64,000 nucleotides of DNA from Bolinopsis microptera (GCF_026151205.1 NC_087073.1:21480837-21544836); one strand, 5' to 3'; counted from the stretch's first letter, positions 1 through 12,797 are shown. Notes: generated from the sequence alone by a model not told the origin. Numbers and translations are program-made.

Positions 1-106
1 AAGCAAGTGTAAAAACTTAAAAAGTACTCAGAAAAGGGCACACAGTCACGACTGCAAGAAAGATAAATGGGCAGAGTGAACTTCTCGAAAAAAAATTAAA
101 ACTAAC

Positions 107-3100
107 TCGGTAGAAGCCCTCAGTTCTCGCACACCCAGTTCGGTGCCTTACATCCGCGGAGGAGGGCTGCCTCCGTCGAGCTGAGTAAGGTATTTCCGGG
201 GCAGATAACCAAGTCACCCCCTCCAGTAAATCTCGACACTCTGAGAAAAGCTGATCGTAAGCCGTTTTGAAGAAGCCCTTGTCTTCCTCCGTCAAATCTT
301 CTCTGAACAGCTGCTCCAACACCAAGATGTCCTCTTCGTCCAGACGGGGAGTATACTTGGGAGGTGTAACACTCGGCAACGTGATTTCCTCTGATAAAAA
401 AAGAAGGGTCAAAGTCTTGATTTCATGTGTAAACACGAGAAATAAATAATCAGATCACTCTGAAAAGCACCTGGAATATTCAGAAATTTAAATGTATTCC
501 TATCAAACCCCCTGAATGTTTCAATATAAAACCTTTAGGCTCAAGATCTGAAAGCTCGGCCTCCTTTTCAAGAACTGTCTGTACTTCTTCTCCTTCCTCC
601 TCAGACTCACTGCTCGAGGAGGAACTGTAGATCTTGTTATATCTGTTACCCACTTGTTCTGTTAGGAAGATTATTGTTTACAAATATTTACATGGCAACG
701 CTTATTTCTAAAAATCAGGAAAAATACTTGATAATGAATATTTTTAAAACATATTTGAGGATCGAAATGAGACGAAGAAAAAAAACGTACTCCTCTTGGC
801 GACAAGGTCCAGGTCGTTAACCTCATCATCGCTGGGTTCCTCTGCAGAATCGAGCTTCTTCGGTAACTGCATTTTCTTAACGATAACTTGAGGTCTCATG
901 CCACGGTTCAACTTGGGTACCTGTAGAAAAACATTATTACTAATTTCAGAGTGCAGAATATTTGATTATTTGTCTTCGTTAATTATAAAAGGGTAATCTG
1001 TGACAGTGAACCCAGTTAAATTATGAAATGAAAACAAAAGTTTGGACATTTTTACAACTCAACAGTATTTAGAGTATTTGGTCTGGTAAGGATGTTCATA
1101 TGAAGTACCTTGAAGGAGAGGTTAGCTTGTCTGATGTGGGAGGATTGTTTAGCGTCACTCATACTTCTCATTTCTGACAAGCTCGGCATGTCAGGTGCTC
1201 TACTCGACCTGAACGAATAACAGTTATTTTTATAGCTTTATTAACAGCATGTTTTGAATATAAATAAAGGGATTGTAATGTAGGGATTGTAATGTAGGGA
1301 TTGTAATGTAGGGATTGTAATGTAGGGATTGTAATGTAGGGATTGTAATGTAGGGATTGTAATGTAGGGATTGTAATGTAGGGATTGTAATGTAGGAATT
1401 GTAATGTAGGGATTGTAATGTAGGATGAATGATGTTTCAACATACGTCTGATCAGCGTTATTGGCCATATCCTCCTTCTTCTTTGCAGCTAGTTCTTCCT
1501 CCTCCTTCTTTTTCTTGTCCTCCTCCTGGTTCCATACTTCTTCCAACTTTGTGAACGCTGTTTTCTCGTTCAGAATGATCTTTACGTCCTGCAAATTGTG
1601 TGCTATTAATATAACACTGCAAATTGGCATTCGACAATGAGACTTCTGATCATATATTAAAACCTGACTAAAAAGGAAACTGTCACATTCATTTCATCTC
1701 CAAAACCCCAACGAACCTTCATAAGGATGCTCTCCATCAAGGAAAGCATCATGTCCAAAGATCTGTTTTTCCGTTCTTTATTGCGTGCTTGTTCGAGGCG
1801 TTTATTGGCAGCTTTCTCCTCAGCCTCACGTCTTGCGAGTATATCGGCAGCCTCGTCAGGGTTGTAGGACTCGTATCCATACTGGTACATCTGACAAACA
1901 TACCATTTATAGAATGAGACTGAGATAAGTTGAGATGTTACGGCAATTAATAAAGTTTGGATAATATTATGTGATGAAAGAGATAGCAAGAGAAGAAAAT
2001 ACTCACGTCAGGGTATGTGGTATGAAGCCACTGTCCGGTCTGATATTGTACAGGCTGGACAGGAGGGAGGGCGGGAGTGATGAGGAGGGCTGCAGTGGGT
2101 ACAGGAAGGAGAGGTATGGGGGGCTGGAGAGTGGTGGGTTCCAGGGGTTGCTGGGGAGTTGTGTTGGGGGAGATGTCCTCTAGTCTCATCTCTTTAACAG
2201 GGGACTCCTCCTCGCCAGCACTTCCCTCGTCCAGAGACATAGAACTGCTCGACATGTCCTCAGAGGGACCATCGCTCTTCTGACCTATCACCTTCACTTT
2301 GGAGATGTCCTTGCGAGGGACCGCACGAGCACACCCATATGGGTTTTCTGATAAGACGGAAATGTCCTGTGGGATCTCTTGTTTTGGAGCTGGTGGTGAC
2401 ACTGGAAGAGGTGAAATTGAGTGGTAGCCAGTGTCGTGACTGGTTGCACTTCCGGAATTCTCCATCTTTGTTTTGGGACTTACTTTCTTTGGTTCTGGAA
2501 CTGATATAGGACTGCGGTGATAGATGGGAGACTTTGATCGTTTCCTTTTGCTGACCCTGTCAACGAGATGCTGCTCGTCTCTGGGTCGTGACCGAGACTT
2601 GCGGTCGGGGTCTGGTGTTGCTAGGTGGCGATGTTTCTCTGCCTCGTGGAGCGACAAAACATGATCTGTCCTGGGACTCTCCCTGTGGTAAACGTTCTCA
2701 TACTTCTCATAGTCTTTCACTGATTTGGACAGTTTCTGGAGTTTCTCTAGCTCTTTCGAGGAGGATCTGGGCTTGTGATCGGAGTGCCTGTGGTACTCGT
2801 AATATTTAGAGTATTTATCCACCGCATATTTGTCATACTTGTCATATTTAGACCTGTGTTTATCGTCCATGTACCGGTGATCGCTGGGTCGATCTTTGTC
2901 CCGGTAATATTTGTCGTAGTAAGCGTAGTATCGCTCTCGTTCCGACATATGGTGGTGATCTTTAGAGGAGGAGTATTTGTCTTTTGAGTATTTTTCAGGT
3001 GGATACTTTTCAGGCGCATACTTTTCAGGTGGATACTTTTCAGGCGCATACTTTTCAGATGGGTACTTCTCCTCGGAGTATTTGTCGGTTGTACGACTGC

Positions 3101-5602
3101 TGCTTCCGCTGCAGTGTTCCTTAACATAGCGGCTTGTTTTCTCGGCTCGGATCTGCATCTCTGTCCTCATCTTCCATTCCTCATACTTTCTCTCAGAATG
3201 ATCCTGAATAAAAAGCTAGTAATATAACACATTTCTCAAATCGATTATCAAATTTAAGTTACTTAGGTCGTCAGTCTTTACCATGGTTGCGAGATTAATG
3301 TTTTATGTTCGAAGATCAGAAAGGGCGGACCAGTTAACTTACCTTTCTTCTCTCCCGGTCCATCTCGTAGAGTCTAGCGTCCCTTCGGCGCTCGTCATGT
3401 CGATCAGCTGGAGACATCAGTTCAGACTTGGGGACCTTGTATTTTAGCTCTGGTGTCATGGCAGTCTCTCTCTCGGGGGAACGTTCACGCTTGACTGGCT
3501 TGGCTACCGAGTTTACAGGGGACTGTTGTTCAGCCATTATGTCTTCTTCGGGATGGATAGGGGAGATTTCTGAAAAGGAAATAAGTTAGAAAATCTAAAC
3601 AGCTGTTTACTTTAGATATTATTTTAGGATTATACATATGTATATGCTGCTTACTTTTTAGTGAACACTACTTTACTCATTTCGCCCGCCTACACCTCAT
3701 CCAAAAACAGGATTGTTTCTAATGTGTGCTCTTACCTGTATCTGGAGGAGTATCTATCTTTGGAGAAACTTGTTCCAACTTCAGATCATGTTGTACTGGA
3801 ACTGTATCATGATTATCAGGCTCCTCTTGAGTCAGAGAATCTCGCCGCATCGACTCAGATTTGGGTGTTTCGGAGAGATCGCTTGGTTTGCGCACTTTCC
3901 CCCGGGCCGTGTAGTATTGCTGAGAGCGCTCGTTGTGTCGGAAAGCGTAGGCTGCCGTCTTGTGCTGAGACCGGAGTTCCACATTCTGGATTATTTCAGG
4001 AATGTTGACGACTACTCCTGGTGCTTTGATCAGCTTGTCCAGCACTTTCTTCGTTATTTGACCTGACCATATAGAAATTGTTTAGTTTTTAAATTCATCT
4101 TTAAATAACTGATGCGTTATAATGTGTTTTCACATTTTACATTATCAATATTTGATTCAAGAAGCCTTGCACTAATAAAAAAAGTGGATGTTTCAACTTA
4201 AAAAGTTCATGTCATATCAGAACAAATAAAATAATCAAGACTAACAGAGGGGATCAGGTTTGATGTTGACGATGTTTCCCATGACGGAGGTACCATGGAA
4301 CCTAGCTAACACTTCTTTAGTAACACTAGACTTGCTGAACGACACGAAGGCTATTCCCAGATGTTTCGTCGTCTTTGGGTGGTAGTACACCTGGAAATTT
4401 GAATATGTTTACACCGATAATTTAAAGTTCATATTTGAGTGAAATTTTGTAGATAAGGGCAACAATTTATATATCTAAATTCTAAATTCTAAACACTAAC
4501 CTTGAGCTGATCAATGGAACCAAGCGGCTGGAAAAGTCCCAATAAAAATTCTTGGTTGACATTATCGTTCAAACCATAGATGAATATTGACTTCATAGGA
4601 GGGGAACCAACTGACCATTTGTCGTACTGTAAATTGTGGAGATTTAAAATTAATCATGATTTACGGAAAAGATTTTACAGGACTTGTAATAATTTATACG
4701 TAGGTAGGTACAGACTACAGAGATCATATTCTTAATTCTTCAAGTTGAATGAATATTAAATACTCAAAAACAAAAAAGCATGTTTCATGCGACCCTTTTG
4801 TACCTTGAACTTAGGAACTAATATCAAGTCGACCTCTTTTTGCCTCATAATGGAACCAAACCGTGGATCTTTAATAACAGCAGGTTTCTCCTGGAAAACA
4901 AAAAGGTACACTTCATGGAAATAAACGATCTATTGTTAATAAACACACTGATCTGTTTATTATTGAATTGAAATCACGTTAATGGTACAGTCACAGTACA
5001 TTTCATGGATAATCCGTCTTCCTACACTATGTTATTGTATTGTAGACGTGTCCTCAGAGAATAACATTAACGGCGCCGAGTGTAAAATTGAATTGATAGA
5101 GCGTATGATTGAATTGACCAGGTGAGAAGATGCCCGAAACTTACATCTGGCCCGTCGAGAGTTCCCCCATATCTGATTACTTTGGTGTGACCTTTCCCTT
5201 TGATTACAGGATCGATCATTAGCTTCCAGTTCTTTCCTTGAGCTTCTGGGAGCTGTGCTGTTTGCACTGAAATGGTACGTGACGGGTTAAACTTAATGGG
5301 CTTTAATTCTATTTAATTATTAATAATCAGATTACATCGAACAAATAAAAGAGGTTAATCTTTAAAATCTGCAAAATTACTTGAATACGGCATCTGAGAA
5401 TATAAAGATACAGTAATTATAGTCATGCAAGTAAAATCATGCATTAAATATATATGCGTTAAAATATCCTCAAACTAAACTCACCTATGTGGTCGGCAGC
5501 AACAAAAGCATGCTCAACATCTGCACTCTTCATGACATCATTCTTCAGGGAATCGAGGGAGTTCAGTTTCCAAACGTGTTCAGACAAGCTTGACATCACC
5601 AT
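107..5602 (-). CDS. SETD1: SETD1-type histone H3K4 methyltransferase (COMPASS), N-terminal and central part; C-terminus off the left edge
   Basis: Catalytic subunit of the SET1/COMPASS complex, which methylates histone H3 lysine 4 in the nucleus. Exons by splice signals, all phase-consistent: 5485-5602, 5145-5266, 4804-4890, 4501-4626, 4246-4390, 3736-4062, 3343-3569, 2007-3203, 1717-1890, 1446-1588, 1109-1208, 791-920, 533-658, 107-390 (1,102 codons). An SETD1-like start region (NWKLMIDPVIKGKGHTKVIR) precedes an RRM at about residues 115-200, with IFIYGLND as RNP2-like strand and HPKTTKHLGIAFVSF as RNP1. A long basic, Ser/Arg-rich linker with PEKY repeats follows, then an acidic Ser-rich stretch, and the start of the n-SET region (HRTGCARTEGFYR), diagnostic of SETD1A/B. 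The catalytic SET and post-SET segments should lie left of base 107. The first exon (MVMSSLSEHVWKLNSLDSLK) is not obviously conserved, so the start is the least certain part. A single SETD1 ortholog is assumed. Confidence 0.9.
1269..1422. repeat. 14-bp minisatellite in a SETD1 intron, 11 units
   Basis: Eleven tandem units of gggattgtaatgta; unit 10 reads ggaattgtaatgta and the rest are identical. The array takes up about two thirds of the 237-base intron 1209-1445, leaving both splice sites outside it. Confidence 0.97.
2985..3085 (-). repeat. In-frame (Y)(P/A/S)(P/S)EK repeats in the SETD1 linker
   Basis: Within the large exon 2007-3203 a 15-base unit repeats, encoding tandem YPPEK/YAPEK/YPSEK pentapeptides followed by Lys/Tyr-rich degenerate copies. 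It lies in the linker between the RRM and the C-terminal half, where SETD1 proteins are usually disordered. No function is assigned. Confidence 0.9.
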
Positions 5603-5946
5603 AGGACCACGCGGTAGCTTTAATATTCCCGTGTATTATTAACATTATCTTATCTTAACCTAGGATTGAATTGGTTATTAATCGTCGTGTTATCAATTTT
5701 TAAATAATCATTCTCGCATCTTGAGGCCAGAAAACAAATCATATTTGATGAGTCTAGGCTCTAGATACTTTAATAGACTGTTTTCTTTTAACATTTAAAT
5801 TAATAAAAGCAATTACAACAATTACAACCATCGTACAAAACACTGAGCAGTATATTTTAAAACTAATTATTATATACAGATAGAAACCGGAAAACTGAAA
5901 AGATATGAGATGGACCGATATATTTATAAATAAAGAGGAATGTCGA
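5603..5946. other. Short intergenic gap SETD1–ATMIN-like
   Basis: AT-rich spacer between the presumed SETD1 start and the stop codon of the upstream minus-strand gene. It should carry the 3' UTR of the ATMIN-like gene and the SETD1 promoter. No convincing motif was seen. Confidence 0.6.
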
Positions 5947-7365
5947 CTAGAAAACATTATCAATAGTTTGAGTGAAAGACTCATTGTAAATGGAGTTAAT
6001 CTGCTGAGGAGATGAAGTCTGGGTCTCAGTATTGAGTCCGTCCACCACAACTAGAGACCTCTCTCGTCTCATCTTGGTTTGAGTGTGAGTACTGTTTTTA
6101 AAGTAGTTTGTTTGACAATCTCGGTCTAATCTCTCTACACCGCAACTTCGATCATTGGTGAAGCTTTCAGTTGAAATGCTGGTTTGAGAAGCTAATGTAG
6201 CACTGTCACTCTTCATGAAGTTCTCAGTTTGAACTTCCCCGTCCAAGTACTCCACCAGATCACAATCTGAGATAAAGGGGTCTAAAACTCCGTCTGTGGC
6301 GCATCTTGTTTGGGTCCCGAATGAGTTTTGTTCGGTGTCAGTTTGAGTTGAGAACTCGTTGAGCCCCCAGAATTCGTCTGTCTGTGTGGTAATGGTGTCA
6401 ATAGCTGATAGGAACTGTTTGTCTTGAATTGTGTCTTCAAACCCGCCAACAGGAGGTTTTCTCAGTTCCGGATATGAATTTGACATATTTTGGTCATGCT
6501 TGCTGCTCCAAAATCTAGTGGAATTCTTGTTCGAGGATGTGGAGGTATCGTGACACCAAATTGGAGGGGTTTGTGATGGGACATGGTTCCAGATATTAGC
6601 CTGGCTAGCAGCATTGTGGATGTGGTTTGTAATTTTATCATCATGTTTTAAACGTTTGGATTCTGAACAGTCTGAGTATGGATTCTGATCGTGGCTAATT
6701 GTCTGGGAGGAATTTGCTGAAATTTCAGATGAATGACTGGGATTAGCTTGGCTACAGTTGTTGTCAGGCGGCCCTGAGTTTTCAGGAGGTTGCATGACTA
6801 TATTTTGTACTGGTACCAGATAATATTTGACGGAGGAGTCTCCAACATTAATGGCAGTGTCCACTGTTATCTTGTTTTCTGACGATTCTGGCAATTCGTC
6901 CGAACCTTTCTGAATATCCTGCAAATGCTTTTCACGGCAATGTCTAGACAATGACGAAAATCCAGTAAAAGTTCGAGAGCAGTAATCGCATTTCATTGTT
7001 CCAGAACTGCAGTTTTTAACGTGGCGGGTCCAAGTGTTTGAGCTAGAAAATGTTTTGAAACAGACTTTACACCGGAAATCGTGCTCCGTGCGATGCATGC
7101 GATCATAATGGTTCTGTAAATGCTGAAATCTAGTGAACATTTTCCCCTGTTCTTTGCAGTTTGAAATTGGACATCTGAACGTGGAAGGGAAGTTCAAATT
7201 CCGGTGGAGCTTTCTAACGTGAACCCGGAATTTTACTGACGAGTCAAAAACTGAGGAACAAGAAGAATTGTATTCATTCTGAAGATGCTTGTACTTAGAA
7301 CAGGTCCATACCTTTCTATCTAGATCATAGCGGTCCACTATCAGAGGCTTATCATTGGATGCCAT
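5947..7365 (-). CDS. ATMIN: ASCIZ/ATMIN-like zinc-finger protein with a C-terminal array of LC8-binding TQT motifs
   Basis: Intronless 472-residue ORF. Residues ~20-150 hold an N-terminal zinc-finger block: a divergent finger (C..C..H..H, ~22-54), a C2H2 finger (~64-92), a C2HC finger (~96-119) and a C2H2 finger (~124-148). The C-terminal ~160 residues carry nine QT-centred motifs (TTQTD, STQTD, GTQTR, VQTE, ASQTS, CQTN, HTQTK, ETQTS, FTQTI). This is the known architecture of ASCIZ/ATMIN, a nuclear factor that drives transcription of dynein light chain LC8 and is repressed when LC8 occupies its TQT array. The linker is Ser/Asn/Gln-rich. A splice-acceptor-like tgctgtcctag ends five bases before the ATG. 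Assignment rests on architecture rather than close sequence identity; another finger protein with LC8 sites is the alternative. Confidence 0.78.
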   Translation of the reverse strand: MASNDKPLIVDRYDLDRKVWTCSKYKHLQNEYNSSCSSVFDSSVKFRVHVRKLHRNLNFPSTFRCPISNCKEQGKMFTRFQHLQNHYDRMHRTEHDFRCKVCFKTFSSSNTWTRHVKNCSSGTMKCDYCSRTFTGFSSLSRHCREKHLQDIQKGSDELPESSENKITVDTAINVGDSSVKYYLVPVQNIVMQPPENSGPPDNNCSQANPSHSSEISANSSQTISHDQNPYSDCSESKRLKHDDKITNHIHNAASQANIWNHVPSQTPPIWCHDTSTSSNKNSTRFWSSKHDQNMSNSYPELRKPPVGGFEDTIQDKQFLSAIDTITTQTDEFWGLNEFSTQTDTEQNSFGTQTRCATDGVLDPFISDCDLVEYLDGEVQTENFMKSDSATLASQTSISTESFTNDRSCGVERLDRDCQTNYFKNSTHTQTKMRRERSLVVVDGLNTETQTSSPQQINSIYNESFTQTIDNVF

Positions 7366-10300
7366 TTAAACTAGGACAGCAAAGGTTAAGCACAGCCTCT
7401 AGCACAATACATATCTAACAACTCAATCAGAAAAAAAGCAAAGTGTCAGCAACCTGGGCAAAAATCTTAACAGGATATAATCTGATATTACATCACTGGA
7501 ATTATATCTGAAATACCAAAATACACTGAAGGAGTTCGCTCTAGATATTAGAATGCAACACAAGCAAAACCTGGGCAAACCTAGCATGTTCATAAAACTA
7601 AAGCCAATCAGAATGATCATCTTGTTAATGGCATACTATACTGAACAAAAATAATCTTAAAACGATCGAGTTCTATTTTAAGTCTGAGAAAACATTCACC
7701 GAAGGCAGGTCATCGGTACTGAATAAAATTTAAGATCAAAGCAAGACAAATTGAATATTGAGCATACAACCTACACCATAAACAAATTACAAGCATCAAC
7801 AAACTACAAGCTGAGAATAAGATGCCAGCAAATATGGGGGGGATACAAACGATAATGCAATCCAACACAATCGCCCGAGCGAGTATAACGCTAGAGATTG
7901 AGCGATACGAAGTCACAAGGAATGGACTCCAATGCAAGAAACATAAGAGTCACTGCCGTATGTAGCAATATTGCATCCAAAAGCTTGACAAGATAAGACA
8001 TGAACATGGTGAGAACGGTTACCGCCAAATTTCAGCAACGTTTTTCAAATCACGTAACAGCACTGATATACATCAGGCCACGCTGAAACACATACAAATG
8101 TATGAACGCCTGCTAGTTGATGCAGAGCGCCTGAAAATTGATGCGTGACGTCACATTTCCTTCCTTTACTACGCGCGGCTTCGTTCTTTTGCTCAGTGTG
8201 CTGCGGTTGTCCTTTAGCTTTGGCTGGTGAACTGTTATGAAAATTCTAGCTACGCTCATTTGCTTATCAAATTTCTTTACATGAAATTGAACCTACTTAT
8301 TTATCACGCTGGCTGCTGCTCCCAAACCGACAAACTAACTGACTTGTATCGTTTAGGCGAATTAGTAAGAATTATTAAATAATCGTTAAGGTTGAACATG
8401 ATGGTCTAACCATGCTATTTCCAAGTTTTCAGATTGCCAGACAAAGCTAAAGAGACAGCATTGAAAGGGAGAAAAGAAATCTGCCGGAGAACTGTCCGGA
8501 GAGTGAGTGAGCCGAATACAATATCGAATCCGGGAGAAGTGCTAGTGACTCTTGTCCTTCTAAAACAAGCTAAAATGAAGCCTCCATACTCTACCAACCT
8601 ATATTAGTGTCCAGAAATGATCAGTAGCTCAAAGCTTGAATGTGTGGGTCCTGTGTGAGTTTTGAATATAATTAACTGATCAAACTGAGGAATCCTTGCC
8701 GTGGAAGGGTGGGGAAATTGAAATGAATGAGAAAATGAAAGAAATTCCCCGTTCCTCTCCTGAGAAACCTCCATGTTGCCCTGCTTCGTCATAATATAAG
8801 AAAAAGTTTTACATTTTGCACGCTGACAGACCGTTTGGTTTGGGGGCAGCAAATAGCCAGAAGTTTACCTGTTTTACGTGTTTTTTAATCTTTAACTTCG
8901 TTTTACGTCCTTATTCTCTTAATTATTCTCTTATTTTATAACTTAACTACTCTTCACGTTTTTAGTTGTTCTGTACTTTGTTGCCTTGGCCGAATCCAAT
9001 ATCTTGACCCATGCAAGCCTCAAATAGCCTACTCTTTACGCCTATACTTTACTGCCGGGCATTGCCATAGCGACATTTACTACAAAGAAAATTAGATTTA
9101 TAAATATTCCTGCTTCTTTGAGCCATTTATTCCCTATATGGAATAATCTCTGCATCAGCTGAGCATAGAACGTTGACCGTATATGGAATAAACTGTGTCA
9201 CGTGAGGGAAAAGTCGTGCACATGACGCCGCGCGGCCAATCACAAGCGAGCGAGCGTAATGTGTTGAGCCATCTCGATGTGTGTGATTATATTGCTCTCT
9301 CTACTGACTTTGCTAGCTCACCACACAATACAAAGGCAGGAGCAGATCAAGTCTCTTCCGCCTACTCTATGCATCTCTTCTAATGAAACCAAATCCCTCC
9401 TTGTTTCCAACTTATCCTCTTCAACAATATCCCTGGGTTGTCCCCAACAAGTTCGCTGTTCCGTGATTTTCGTTTAGCAGTCAGGGTGTAGTGAGGTCCT
9501 GTCTATTTCGTGTCTGATTGATCAGATCTCTGTATCATTCATTGTCTGTCTCGATAAAATGTAGCAATATATTGTACGCGGGACATGTAATTATATTCGT
9601 CAAGAAAGTTCAATGAGAGCATGTTTAAGAGATTAATCTACATTCACGACGAAATTGTGCCTAGAAAATAAAGTAAAACTGCATGTCCATTCCAAACTAA
9701 GATAATATGAAGATTTAATCTTATCTTGAATGTTAAAATACAATTCTTTTGATTTTCTACACTGTCGGATATCAGTATCACTCTGGACTGGCGAGGGAAC
9801 AGGTTTGTCAAACGAAACTGTAATAATTCTACTCTTATAACATATTACGAATGGTGAGAATTAAAATAAAACGCGAATTTGACTACCTAATTACTTCCAC
9901 TATCGAACATAGCGGCTTCTTTCGAGAACAATCCCTCATTGCATTGTGTATGAACTTTTAAAAATAAAGCTCTGTTTTTGAAATGTATTTATACTTAGCA
10001 CCCTAATTAAAAAACTCAAATCTCGCCACGGGCCTACTTCATTCTGGGCGAGTCTGCTTGGATTAGCGTATGCAATATAGTAATATAGTGCCGTGACCTC
10101 ATTGTATAACTGTCCTAATTCAAATAATTTTGAAATCTATCGAACAAAAATATAAATATTTAGTCAATTTTGCATGAAATGTTATTAATATTGTACAATT
10201 GCATGTGCCATGCGTAATATAACCCAGAAGAGAAACTTGATTACTGAGCAAAACATAACCGAACTAGCTTGAATTGTGGAATAATTGCTCATAAAAATTG

Positions 10301-12044
10301 CAGCATCTGAATTTCACGAACTTCTTTCCAGTTAAATCTCTTGAAGCTGTTCTGGAGTACGGAGTCTTTTATTTAAATAGCTGACGAAATGAAATCAAAG
10401 TCCCAGTCAAAGTTTCCTGAATTGCTACCAATACCTCATTCTATGCTTCCTCTCCACGCTCGCCATCTTAATGTAGACACTGGTTGTTAAATCATACGGA
10501 ATATTCTAGAAGAACTAATGATATTTGGCAATTACTACTCTTTCTGAAAAATATAACTCCGGGAGTCGGAACGTTCGGCTATTGTAGTCGCACTATAAGC
10601 AGATGAAGAAACACCGATGTTACCACGTTCAGCCTCAACATAATCACATTTTAACCTCACCAGGCGATTCAAGATATATTTGACAGGGAAACACCACTAA
10701 ATTAAGCTGGCGGACCTCAGTGTGTAATGTACACTGTACTTCCTACACGAGGAAGTGTTATATTCACTGCGGTAGAGTGTGTAACAGGCTGCTCACTACT
10801 ATTACACTGCTGCTCTCTCTTTCTCTCCTACTCACCACATTATTCTCCTTGTTTCCCAGCTGCTCTTACATTGGGCGCCCCCCTTACATTGAGTCAATGA
10901 TCCTGGTGGCACCTAATAACCTAATAATTCAAGAAATTTCCCGCCCTTCAGAGGAATTTAGGCTTATAATCTGTCACTAGCCCGGATTCAATTATAGGTT
11001 TTTTCTAAAGAATTATTATGTTTTGTAGAATCATGGCATCAGTAATCAGTTTATAGAATTCAGGTATGTAATGAGATCATCACAAAATTTAAAATTCATC
11101 TGCTGATCACAGAATTTGTTGAAATTGCTAGTGGTTTAACATTACATGCTCAACTAATTGTGCATGATGATTTCTCTCAGACTAGTAAATGGCGTGCAGT
11201 GACCACTTTCCTGGCAGTGATTAAATACGGTGTACATTTGAATTTATCCCGCTCTCGCTGTCTTACAGCGGGGAACTAAGAGCTGCCGTTGTATGGTAAT
11301 TAGTCCATCTAACACCGATATTACATTACACTCACATAACTCAGTCTCTTAGTGATGAGGTGACTTTACTGAGGGGTCCAACTGTTCACTGAACTAGGCC
11401 TTTCGCTTTTGTATAGCTTACATAACTCAGCGCTCATTTACAATCTGGCGTGTTATTCGAACATTTTCTCCTTTACCGAGTGCATGAAGCTTCGGATATT
11501 CGGTTATTTATTAATTACCTAATTAGATTTTATAATATTCTAATTATGTTTTTTTATTTATTAGTCTCTTTTTTTTTGTTCCTTGTATATTAAATTAGGA
11601 CGGAATGTCGATACCTTCGACATGCATATTTCGTTGAACCAACGTTATTTTACACAGCTATTTTCAATGTTTTGTGTACACTCTACATTGATGTATTAGG
11701 TTTCATTCTACTTAAATTTACAATAAAGGGGGTGGGGGGGCTGACCATATTAAAGTATATCCCCGGCCCTAAATCGGGAAAAAAAAACCTACATTTTAAT
11801 ATACTTTAATATACTTTTATATACCCAAAATAAGTCGAGATATATTCTTTGTTTAGATTTGCAAGATTAGCCTATTTTTGGACTAGTACATAAATTTACA
11901 TCCAGTTTGGTCAAAAAATGGCAGCGATTTTTGATTAAGGCCTCCAAAAAGATTTTAAAGTTCCCATAAAGAACTTATTCATTTCTCAAAAAAAAACATT
12001 AACAGTATTTAAAAATTAACATTGTTAACTGTTTAGAAAAGAAC
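7366..12044. other. Intergenic, no gene recognised
   Basis: About 4.7 kb. Short ORFs here show no family resemblance. The segment carries a CRE-like palindrome at 8146-8153 and, near 11915-11960, a short stretch matching the inner part of the foldback arms at 28.9-30.3 kb. The rest is AT-rich and unassigned. Upstream exons, promoters or 5' UTRs of the flanking genes could lie here unseen. Confidence 0.5.
8146..8153. promoter_or_regulatory. CRE-like palindrome TGACGTCA
   Basis: Full palindromic cAMP-response-element core, next to a locally GC-richer patch (tactacgcgcggcttcg). It lies about 0.8 kb upstream of the ATMIN-like start codon. A single 8-base match is weak evidence for a promoter. 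Confidence 0.25.
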
Positions 12045-12797
12045 ATGTTGGAAAAGCGCGACGTGAAATATTACAAAAAACTAAGCTATGCTCAAGGGGG
12101 GCTCGCTATTGGAATGCTATTCTTCAGTTTTGTGGCTGGAGTTTCAGCCAAATACTCCATCGAAATGACCTTCACACACATCTACATCCCCTACTGGATC
12201 GCCATCCCTCTCATAACCCAGGCCATGTTGACCATGAAAGCTGTAAGATCTGGCAAACGCTGGCCTCTCGGCATCTGGATTCCTTTGTTTGTGATAACGA
12301 TGATCGGAATCTGCAGTTACATTGTTGCCATGCCTCCCTACAAGATTGGTTTCTTCGAGAGATTCCCCTGCATAGTGCAGACCAACATGGCAAATGAGAA
12401 AACACGTTGCACATGTTCATTTGATTCGTCGCAATACCTTACAATAAGTGGGACGGGTACTATAGCTCCTTGCGTGAGGGCACTTACCATCCTCAATATT
12501 ACGTCCAATGTTAACCTTCTACTTGCCATCCTGGCCGTAATCCCTCAGTTACTGATGTTTGTTTTGGTTTGCAATGATCTGTGTTGCTTGTCCTGTAGAC
12601 GTGCTGCCTTGGTTCCTCGAATGATGGTCACCGGGCAGCAACCTGGCCAATACCTCCCTGTTCAATCAGAGACAGTCGTCTACCGTACAGACGAACAGCC
12701 TGGAACTAGCTCTGGACAAAGACCTGCTGAACCTCCTCAAGCTGGACCTTTACCGGAGAAACCGAAAAATCCTGGCGAAGTTCCTCACTCGTATTAG
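12045..12797 (+). CDS. Four-helix membrane protein, copy 1 of a tandem pair
   Basis: Intronless 250-residue ORF of unrecognised family. Hydrophobic segments lie at about residues 19-37, 46-64, 75-98 and 152-176, giving a tetra-spanning topology with a short charged N-terminus (MLEKRDVKYYKK). The large loop between helices 3 and 4 contains Cys residues (FPCIVQT, RCTCSF, APCV). Helix 4 runs into a Cys cluster (CNDLCCLSCRR) that could be palmitoylated, then a Pro/Gln-rich cytoplasmic tail. The bases aaaagaac before the ATG are shared with copy 2, and a splice-acceptor-like gtttag ends eight bases upstream of the ATG. It is MS4A-like in general layout only, so no function is claimed. Confidence 0.8.
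   Translation: MLEKRDVKYYKKLSYAQGGLAIGMLFFSFVAGVSAKYSIEMTFTHIYIPYWIAIPLITQAMLTMKAVRSGKRWPLGIWIPLFVITMIGICSYIVAMPPYKIGFFERFPCIVQTNMANEKTRCTCSFDSSQYLTISGTGTIAPCVRALTILNITSNVNLLLAILAVIPQLLMFVLVCNDLCCLSCRRAALVPRMMVTGQQPGQYLPVQSETVVYRTDEQPGTSSGQRPAEPPQAGPLPEKPKNPGEVPHSY

Noticed and set aside
2747-3127. 126-codon frame of Thr/Asn/Ser on the minus strand
   Set aside because: Shadow frame of the repetitive SETD1 exon.
10720-10980. 86-codon plus-strand ORF with a hydrophobic Leu/Thr stretch
   Set aside because: No homolog recognised and no splice or neighbour support.
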